From positions 62,001 through 126,000 of the forward strand of contig NZ_FNCO01000007.1 of the NCBI RefSeq assembly GCF_900100795.1: a stretch of 64,000 nucleotides of DNA, written 5' to 3'. Shown here piece by piece: positions 58,655-64,000 of the stretch. This stretch comes from Pseudomonas abietaniphila. Lineage in GTDB: Bacteria; Pseudomonadota; Gammaproteobacteria; Pseudomonadales; Pseudomonadaceae. Position numbers and translations under genes: made by a program. The notes below the pieces were generated by a model. The model searched no databases. It had not been told where the DNA came from and saw only the letters and a list, made by a program, of their open reading frames with translations. Numbering within the stretch: the stretch's first letter is position 1; each line of letters starts with the position of its first letter.

Positions 58655-58873
58655 ACGTCTCCTGCCAGCGGTCAGCGCCCGCCCACCCTCAGAGGACCGA
58701 GGACCTGCTTGCGCACGTCCAGCAGATACGATCATCCCAAGACCTGCCGCTCAGGCCATGTCATTCGGCACCGGGCAGACGCAATCCGACGTTTCTGACA
58801 AGGATGTCATCCACGCCTGTCGCGAGCAGCGCTAAGCTCGGCGCTCGTCAACCCACACAGGACTGTGACATTC

Positions 58874-59506
58874 ATGAAAACATCCACTGGCAAACGACTG
58901 CGTGACACCTTGCTGGTTTCAAGCCTGCTGGTGTCGGCGCTGATGATCGCCACACCTTCCCAAGCCGAAGACGCCAAGCCGACCCGGGTACGCGGCGCGA
59001 TTACCGCCGTCGAAGGTGACCTGCTGAAGGTGCATAGCAACCGGGGTGAGGACCTGCAGATCAACTTGACCAAGGAGACCCAGGTACGTGGCGTGACCCT
59101 CGCCCAAGTGTCCGAGATCAAACCCGGCAGCTACATTGGCTCAGCGGCAGTTCCACAGGCAGATGGCACGCTCAAGGCACTCGAGGTTCATGTGTTCCCG
59201 CCGGAAATGGCCGGTACTGGCGATGGCCACCGGGCATTCGATCTGGGCAAGGACAGCACCATGACCAACGGCTCGGTGGGGGATCTGGTGACGAGTAACG
59301 GTCGCACCATCACGGTGAATTACAAAGGCGGTCAAAAGAAGATCGTCATCCCCGATGACGTGCCCATCGTCAACTTGGTACCCGCCGACCGAAGCCTGCT
59401 CAAGCCTGGCGTGAAGGTGGTGTTGCAGGCACAGAAAACCGATGACGGTGCGTTGAACGCTGTGTCGATTTCTGCGGGAGAGAATGGCGTGACACCGCCG
59501 ATGTGA
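58874..59506 (+). CDS. Periplasmic DUF5666-like protein
   Basis: A 210-residue exported protein. The signal peptide is MKTSTGKRLRDTLLVSSLLVSALMIATPSQA. The mature part has repeated OB-like beta segments (TRVRGAITAVEGDLLKVHSNRGEDLQINLTKETQVRG, GDLVTSNGRTITVNYKGGQKKIVIPDDVPIVNLVPADRSLLKPG), as in DUF5666-type proteins. The function is unknown; related genes are sometimes annotated loosely as metal transport. The ATG at 58874 is preferred over a GTG at 58865. Confidence 0.82.
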   Translation: MKTSTGKRLRDTLLVSSLLVSALMIATPSQAEDAKPTRVRGAITAVEGDLLKVHSNRGEDLQINLTKETQVRGVTLAQVSEIKPGSYIGSAAVPQADGTLKALEVHVFPPEMAGTGDGHRAFDLGKDSTMTNGSVGDLVTSNGRTITVNYKGGQKKIVIPDDVPIVNLVPADRSLLKPGVKVVLQAQKTDDGALNAVSISAGENGVTPPM

Positions 59507-59672
59507 GGAAGCCGACGTAAGCAATCAGCATAAGCAATCAGCAGAAGGAACGACGGCTTGCCAATGAGCTTGAGGGGGAAATCATTCGCGGCAAATACGG
59601 TGAGGCGATACGCAAGCATCCCCGCCCCCAACCCCGCGAATGAACGCCCTTCTGCTGCGTCCGGATGACCCG

Positions 59673-60017
59673 TTACAGGCAGGTCGCCAACACGGCACCG
59701 CGCTGGTCGACGGCCTTGGCGCCCGCCTTGCCATAGAAATTGATGGTGGTTGACGCCCCTTTGCCTATCACGTCAGCGAAGTACTCGCCTTCGGTGGTGT
59801 AGACGGTGAATTCGCCAGAATTGCCTTTATCCATGAACACGTCGGCGACATCACCGAACAGTTGCACGTTGGCCCAGGTCACTTTAATGCACTCAGCGAC
59901 CGCCGCAGCCGGCTTCTGGCTGGTGTACACCTGTGCCGGACCCGCCGAGCGCGTGTGATTCAAGCTCATGCAACCCGCCAGCATTGCCAGCGCTACTGCT
60001 CCCGCCCAGTGTTTCAT
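59673..60017 (-). CDS. Small lipoprotein, unknown function
   Basis: A 114-residue lipoprotein (MKHWAGAVALAMLAGCMSLN, C16 at the lipobox). The mature domain is about 98 aa, with QKPAAAVAECIKVTWANVQLFGDVADVFMDKGNSGEFTVYTTEGEYFADVIGKGASTTINFYGKAGAK. It has two more cysteines (C42 and near the C-terminus) that could pair. No family recognised. Probably anchored in the outer or inner membrane. Confidence 0.82.
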   Translation of the reverse strand: MKHWAGAVALAMLAGCMSLNHTRSAGPAQVYTSQKPAAAVAECIKVTWANVQLFGDVADVFMDKGNSGEFTVYTTEGEYFADVIGKGASTTINFYGKAGAKAVDQRGAVLATCL

Positions 60018-60098
60018 GACAGTCCTTTCGATAAAAAAGGAGCGATATTAGCAGCAAAGGCCAAGCGCCGCGCCGACGGGTGGGTTGATTACAGCCAA

Positions 60099-60656
60099 TC
60101 AATCGTCAGGTTGCGCGGCTGGCGCAGCCGGAGCCGCCTTCCCTCCCTTACCGGGCTTGCCACCCTGCGCTGTCGATTTAGGTTCGGCAGCTGGCGCGAC
60201 CGGCGCTGCCGCGGCGGCTTCCTTCTCGGCCATCGGCATCTGGTCAATGGTGCTGAAGATTTCCTTGGGATCGATGCTGCCTTTACGGTCGATCTTGATT
60301 TCTCCGTCCTTGCCGACCAGAAGCACCTGCGCTTGATCACCCGGCCGCGCGCCGAGTTTCAGATCACGTATCAACGCCATGGTCGACTGCGCATCCATGT
60401 CCTTGCCGTTACGCTGGCCGATCATGTTGACGATCGTGTAGAGCACCATGCTGCGCTTGGCAAAGGCCTCCTTGTTGGCCGGCTCATCAAGACTCTTCTT
60501 GAGACTCACCAACGTCGGATCCACCGAACTCGAGGCAATGATGATCAACGGACGGGACCTGCCCCGCTCTTGTCCCAGCGGGGTATCACTGTCTGCCGCC
60601 AGCAACGGGCTGGACACGGCAAACAGAATGGCGAGGGTCAGTGACCGACTTAACAT
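60099..60656 (-). CDS. Periplasmic DUF4174-like protein with low-complexity tail
   Basis: A 185-residue exported protein with signal peptide MLSRSLTLAILFAVSSPLLA. The middle is thioredoxin-like/DUF4174 (RPLIIIASSSVDPTLVSLKKSLDEPANKEAFAKRSMVLYTIVNMIG, DQAQVLLVGKDGEIKIDRKGSIDPKEIFSTIDQMPM). An Ala/Pro/Lys/Gly-rich C-terminal tail follows. The ATG at 60656 has a perfect AGGAGG at good spacing. It has no Cys-Cys redox motif. Function unknown. Confidence 0.85.
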   Translation of the reverse strand: MLSRSLTLAILFAVSSPLLAADSDTPLGQERGRSRPLIIIASSSVDPTLVSLKKSLDEPANKEAFAKRSMVLYTIVNMIGQRNGKDMDAQSTMALIRDLKLGARPGDQAQVLLVGKDGEIKIDRKGSIDPKEIFSTIDQMPMAEKEAAAAAPVAPAAEPKSTAQGGKPGKGGKAAPAAPAAQPDD

Positions 60657-60837
60657 ACGCACCTCCTTTCGATATCCATGCACTGATGATCGCGCATCGT
60701 GGCAAAAGGTCCAGGCGATTGGTTGAAAAATCAGGATTTTTTTCTGAAGCGCTGGCGGTAAAAAACCGCAGGAAAGCCGTGAGAGGACCAGCACGGTTGA
60801 AGGTGAGCGATTGCCATGGGGAGAAAATCGTGAACAA

Positions 60838-60872
60838 CAAAAAAGGGCGAATCTTTCGATTCGCCCTTTTTC
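60838..60872 (-). terminator. Rho-independent terminator of the first tRNA-Val
   Basis: A GGGCGAATC/GATTCGCCC stem with a 4-nt loop is followed, on the minus strand, by TTTTTT, just past the CCA end of the tRNA. Confidence 0.9.
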
Positions 60873-60875
60873 GGA

Positions 60876-61005
60876 CCGCCCAGCAGAGCGGATTTTGTTT
60901 GGTAGGCGCGATTGGACTCGAACCAACGACCCCCACCATGTCAAGGTGGTGCTCTAACCAACTGAGCTACGTGCCTGCTGTGGGTCGGCATTCTACGGAT
61001 ATTCA
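60876..61005. repeat. 130-bp direct repeat, copy 1 (tRNA-Val block)
   Basis: The segment from 60876 to 61005, covering 24 bp before the tRNA, the tRNA and 29 bp after, recurs at 63140-63269 with only two visible differences (T/C near 60899, T/G near 60985). The repeats are in the same orientation and 2,264 bp apart. Confidence 0.92.
60900..60976 (-). tRNA. tRNA-Val(GAC), copy 1
   Basis: A 77-nt cloverleaf on the minus strand with CCA encoded. The acceptor pairs AGGCACG with CGCGCCT. The D-loop is AGCTCAGTTGGTTAGAGC. The anticodon loop CTTGACAT carries GAC (valine), and the T-arm is GTTGGTTCGAGTCC. It is identical to the copy at 63164-63240. Confidence 0.97.
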
Positions 61006-61209
61006 GATAGCTGTCAACGTCTTTTTTTCACACTAACCCTATGAATATGCGAATTTTTTGCAGCTACCGACGCCCGCAATGGCAGACAACGTCAACGGTG
61101 CGTCCGGCGCCCCGCACTTTTCGCCTCCTATACTGAAAAAACCGCAGGGCGACGCGCTGATCGACGTCGAAGGATCCATCGCCCTCGCCACATTCAAGGG
61201 ATTGCCATC

Positions 61210-62229
61210 GTGAACGTGCGCACCCTGATCGTTACGCTGCTGGTGATCCTGACAGGCTGCACGTCCGCCCAGAAAACCGCGCCCGCAGTCGTGCAGATTT
61301 CGCCCCAAACGTGGCATCAGGTCGACCAGGAAATACTGGCCGCATCGAAGACTGCCACCGCGCCGGCCCGCCGCTACGCCACGCAAACCATGGACAGCTG
61401 GATGGACAGCGTCTATCAGCGTACCGAGTCCGACTTCATCCCCTGGTTCACCGGTTACTGGACCCAGCAGTGGCTGACCGTCAAAGTCAGCTGGTACAAA
61501 GTCAGCAGCCAGAAAGGTGAACAGACACCCGCGCAACGTCTGGACGGCTACTTACAGGAGCAATACCACGAGCGCGTGCTGGACCCGGTGTCCGAGCAGA
61601 TCGATCCCGATGCGGTCACCGCTCAGGCAACGGCCTACTACATCCAGCTGCTGGGTCAGCAACTGCCTTCCATTGCCCAGCGCTACAACATTCCGAACGA
61701 GCAGTTCGACGCCCATTTGAACGGAATTCCCGCCATCACACTGGCGCCACCTGCGACCAGCAACGCAACACTGTATCAACTGACCCATGCCGAGCCGCTG
61801 GCGAAGATGCCCGCCTTCGTCGCGCTCATTGACCAGGTTTATAAAGCAGCCAACGGACCCGATGCGGGGCGGCGTGATGCCGGCATTTCTTCGGTAGCGA
61901 TCCACTCCAGCGAGAAGCTGGAAGCCAGCCTCGCCCCGCGCGGAGCGGCCAGTGCCATTGCTGCCGCAGTGGGTCGGGTTGCTGGCCTGATGATCTCAGT
62001 CGGCATGGCGGGTTTCGGCGCTATCACCCACCAGAATGAGCGGGCCGAAATGGAAGAGCAGCTGCGCAACAGCCTTTATGCGGCGCTCAACGAGAAGAAA
62101 CGCAGCCTGATCGACAATCCGGAGTTTGGCGTGCTGGCCGGTGTTTATTACGTAGCAGGTCAGATTGAAGGCAGTCTGGGCGACGCGCCCTTGTTGCCGT
62201 CACCGCTGGACAGCCTGAACACCCCGTAA
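61210..62229 (+). CDS. Large lipoprotein, unknown function
   Basis: A 339-residue protein starting at GTG with AAGGGA upstream. Signal peptide and lipobox MNVRTLIVTLLVILTGC (C17). The long alpha-rich mature part is WMDSVYQRTESDFIPWFTGYWTQQWLTVKVSWYK, DGYLQEQYHERVLDPVSEQIDPDAV, AAAVGRVAGLMISVGMAGFGAITHQNERAEMEEQLRNSL (one internal hydrophobic stretch). No family recognised. It lies between the two tRNA-Val blocks, so it is part of the duplicated-flank cassette. Confidence 0.8.
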   Translation: MNVRTLIVTLLVILTGCTSAQKTAPAVVQISPQTWHQVDQEILAASKTATAPARRYATQTMDSWMDSVYQRTESDFIPWFTGYWTQQWLTVKVSWYKVSSQKGEQTPAQRLDGYLQEQYHERVLDPVSEQIDPDAVTAQATAYYIQLLGQQLPSIAQRYNIPNEQFDAHLNGIPAITLAPPATSNATLYQLTHAEPLAKMPAFVALIDQVYKAANGPDAGRRDAGISSVAIHSSEKLEASLAPRGAASAIAAAVGRVAGLMISVGMAGFGAITHQNERAEMEEQLRNSLYAALNEKKRSLIDNPEFGVLAGVYYVAGQIEGSLGDAPLLPSPLDSLNTP

Positions 62230-62328
62230 AACCACTGAGCGCGACTGCCGCTGGTCGCCGTGATGGCACTATGTTTGAAGTCCGACGGCCCAATGTGCAG
62301 TTAGGACCGAAGACATGGAGATCACCTG

Positions 62329-62676
62329 ATGAACAAATCATTTGCGGCATTCGCGCTGGGTTGCACCCTCACTCTCACTTCGCTGGCGGCCATGGCTGGC
62401 TCCACGTCACCCGACATGGGGCCTCCGCCCTCGCAAACCGGCGTCGACCCAAGGACCCAGGGCAACGATATTCAAAGGCAAGGAACCGACATGGACAAAG
62501 GCGACCCGGCTACCGGCATTCGTCGCGGCATGAACACCGGCGCAATGAGCAACGGTACCGGCGGCAGCAATGATGCCGACCTGCCCGGTGGTGACACCAC
62601 GGGAGGCGGCGCCGCAGGCAGCGGATCGAAAGGCTCAGCAGGTGGCGCCTCCAGCGCCGGCGGTGCAGGAGGCTAG
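62329..62676 (+). CDS. Small exported glycine-rich protein
   Basis: A 115-residue secreted protein. The signal peptide is MNKSFAAFALGCTLTLTSLAAMA. The mature region is short and Gly/Ser/Ala/Asp-rich (GSTSPDMGPPPSQTGVDPRTQGNDIQRQG to a GGGAAGSGSKGSAGGASSAGGAGG-type tail). No domain is seen. Low-complexity tails of this kind are common in Pseudomonas hypothetical secreted proteins. Confidence 0.75.
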   Translation: MNKSFAAFALGCTLTLTSLAAMAGSTSPDMGPPPSQTGVDPRTQGNDIQRQGTDMDKGDPATGIRRGMNTGAMSNGTGGSNDADLPGGDTTGGGAAGSGSKGSAGGASSAGGAGG

Positions 62677-62839
62677 ACCGAAAGGCTTAGGCGCATATGG
62701 CCAGACGCTGACCTTGCCTGGATGTGAACCTCAAAACCGTCGACAGGTCGCGTATCATCACGGGCCTGTTACAAAGCGCTGTTAATAAAAGGAGCAAGGC
62801 GGATACGGTGTTCGCTCTGCCCTTTCGGTTTTGAGGAAG

Positions 62840-63073
62840 ATGACCGTGGGAATAAAGAAATCCGCGCTGGAACTCAAGCGTGACCTGAACGCAATTGCCG
62901 CGAATCTGGAAAGCACGGCGGGCGAGATCAGTCGTTTGGCTGAACGTGTTAAAGACGTTGACGTCGTGGCCGTGCTCCACCTCATGAATCAACAATACAA
63001 GGATGCCGACCGACTGCGCGCGTACGTCGACGAGATCAAAGCCGGGCGAATCACGCGCAGCAAGGCAGACTGA
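62840..63073 (+). CDS. Small coiled-coil protein, unknown function
   Basis: A 77-residue soluble, mostly helical protein (KKSALELKRDLNAIAANLESTAGEISRLAERVKDVDVVAVLHLMNQQYKDADRLRAYVDEIKAG). The heptad-like pattern suggests a coiled coil. Start at ATG 62840, with an alternative GTG at 62846 that has better spacing from GAGGAAG. No family recognised. Confidence 0.7.
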   Translation: MTVGIKKSALELKRDLNAIAANLESTAGEISRLAERVKDVDVVAVLHLMNQQYKDADRLRAYVDEIKAGRITRSKAD

Positions 63074-63103
63074 TTTCGCATCGCTCAATGTGAGTCGAAA
63101 TGC

Positions 63104-63136
63104 AAAAAGGGCGGCCCTTTCGGGTCGCCCTTTTTA
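63104..63136. terminator. Terminator serving tRNA-Val copy 2 and the upstream small gene
   Basis: A GGGCGGCCC/GGGTCGCCC stem (one mismatch) with a 4-nt loop is flanked by A and T runs on both sides, between the coiled-coil gene and the second tRNA. Confidence 0.88.
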
Positions 63137-63139
63137 TTA

Positions 63140-63269
63140 CCGCCCAGCAGAGCGGATTTTGTCTGGTAGGCGCGATTGGACTCGAACCAACGACCCCCAC
63201 CATGTCAAGGTGGTGCTCTAACCAACTGAGCTACGTGCCTGCTGTGGGGCGGCATTCTACGGATATTCA
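63140..63269. repeat. 130-bp direct repeat, copy 2 (tRNA-Val block)
   Basis: Second copy of the block at 60876-61005, in the same orientation. Confidence 0.92.
63164..63240 (-). tRNA. tRNA-Val(GAC), copy 2
   Basis: A 77-nt tRNA on the minus strand, same sequence as the copy at 60900-60976, anticodon GAC, CCA encoded. Its own terminator lies just downstream at 63104-63136. Confidence 0.97.
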
Positions 63270-63444
63270 ACAGACTGTCAACAGTGCCGTTTTAGTAAAC
63301 CCATGAAATTTCTGATTTTTTAATCTGACTCCCGATCAAGTGGCACATATTTAGGACACTTTATCCTCCCGCCCGCTGGTGGCGGCTTTTTATCTCAGGT
63401 AGGATCGGCGCATTCGTAAAATATATTAGACAGGGGCCTTCAGG

Positions 63445-64000
63445 ATGACCAACACCGCATACCCGCAGTCGTACTACGCTGCCTCCGCCAACCCCGCCCC
63501 TGCCCGACCGGTATTGCAAGGTGAAGTGGATACGGATGTGTGCGTCATCGGTGCCGGTTACACCGGTCTGTCGAGCGCGCTCTTTCTGCTGGAGAACGGT
63601 TTCAAGGTCACGGTGCTTGAGGCAGCAAAGGTCGGCTTCGGGGCGTCCGGCCGAAATGGTGGCCAGATCGTCAACAGTTACAGCCGCGATATCGATGTGA
63701 TCGAGCGCACCGTCGGACCCAGGCAAGCGCAGCTGATGGGCATGATGGCTTTCGAAGGCGGTCGCATTATCCGCGAGCGCGTCGCCCAGTATCGAATTCA
63801 ATGCGACTTGAAGGACGGTGGCGTATTTGCGGCGATCACTGACAAGCAGATGGGCCATCTGGAGTCACAGAAAAAGCTCTGGGAGCGCTATGGCCATACC
63901 CAGCTGGAATTGATGGACCAGCGTCGCATTCGTGAAGTGGTGGCCTGCGACCAATACATTGGCGGCATGCTCGACATGAGCGGCGGCCATATCCACCCGC
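63445..64000 (+). CDS. FAD-dependent oxidoreductase, PuuB/PauB-like (gamma-glutamylputrescine oxidase type), 3' truncated by the window
   Basis: The frame opens at ATG 63445 (AGGGG upstream) and runs off the right edge. The first 185 residues show a DAO/ordL-type FAD-binding N-terminus: VCVIGAGYTGLSSALFLLENG dinucleotide motif, AAKVGFGASGRNGGQIVNSYSRD flavin-contact segment, and LDMSGGHIHP. Such enzymes oxidise gamma-glutamylated polyamines in putrescine use. The family is clear. The precise substrate cannot be set without the rest of the gene. Confidence 0.88.
   Translation, partial: MTNTAYPQSYYAASANPAPARPVLQGEVDTDVCVIGAGYTGLSSALFLLENGFKVTVLEAAKVGFGASGRNGGQIVNSYSRDIDVIERTVGPRQAQLMGMMAFEGGRIIRERVAQYRIQCDLKDGGVFAAITDKQMGHLESQKKLWERYGHTQLELMDQRRIREVVACDQYIGGMLDMSGGHIHP

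Noticed and set aside
63341..63360. Sigma-54 promoter upstream of the PuuB-like gene (TGGCACATATTTAGG)
   Set aside because: The -24 half matches, but the -12 GC dinucleotide is missing (AGG instead of TGC).

Overview
The window is a stretch of a Pseudomonas chromosome, most likely from the fluorescens/syringae side of the genus. The evidence is GC-rich coding sequence, a membrane PQQ glucose dehydrogenase, several Pseudomonas-style REP/REPIN intergenic repeats, a prokaryotic (6-4) photolyase operon, a BvgAS-type phosphorelay and many regulators of familiar Pseudomonas families. No prophage, plasmid backbone, rRNA or CRISPR array is visible. Identifications rest on reading the translations and on family knowledge. 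No database search was run.

Layout. 0-6 kb: a minus-strand Nit1C-type nitrilase cluster (DsrE-like protein, nitrilase, radical SAM protein, GNAT acetyltransferase, AIR-synthase-like protein cut by the left edge). It lies opposite a sigma-54-dependent PAS activator. A near-consensus -24/-12 promoter and ACGA-N4-TCGT palindromes sit between them. 6-8.5 kb: a tightly overlapping minus-strand operon (DUF3833 lipoprotein, DUF6482, phrB photolyase, DUF2256). 8.7-12.5 kb: a molybdopterin oxidoreductase (FdhF/YdeP family) diverging from moaA across a 148-bp inverted-repeat element. 12.5-20.3 kb: an unlisted 27-aa membrane protein, katG, a GNAT, a LysR regulator diverging from a DJ-1/PfpI protein and DUF1330, then a quinone oxidoreductase and an unusual SDR. 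20.4-28.4 kb: thioredoxin-like protein, Hsp20, GFA protein, an OsmC-YcaO fusion, a Dyp peroxidase, a 141-bp-period tandem repeat array, yghU and a NUDIX hydrolase.

28.4-41.4 kb: a GGDEF-EAL protein, a SnoaL-like protein, gcd, a periplasmic protein, a MocR regulator diverging from a DMT exporter, a second DMT transporter, a LacI regulator and a sorbosone-dehydrogenase-like lipoprotein. 41.7-51 kb: a histidine phosphatase, a pseudouridine synthase, a probable RpoS-type sRNA, a small membrane protein, a glutaredoxin-like protein, an acyltransferase, an ammonium transporter, the yqjD/yqjE/yqjK-like trio, an EAL-YkuI_C protein and dgt. 51-58.6 kb: a stand-alone REC protein, a BvgA/EvgA-type regulator with its 1,222-aa hybrid kinase, YggL and dacB. 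58.8-64 kb: small envelope proteins and two identical tRNA-Val(GAC) genes inside duplicated 130-bp blocks that bracket three small genes. The start of a PuuB-like FAD oxidoreductase is cut by the right edge.

Functional themes are nitrile/cyanide metabolism under sigma-54 control, molybdenum cofactor plus formate-type dehydrogenase, oxidative and light stress (katG, Dyp peroxidase, phrB, DJ-1, Hsp20), periplasmic PQQ-linked sugar oxidation, and c-di-GMP/two-component signalling. The most unusual non-coding features are the 43-bp inverted arms between the Mo-enzyme gene and moaA, the 141-bp REPIN-bearing tandem array, the structured sRNA locus at 43.66 kb and the duplicated tRNA-Val blocks.
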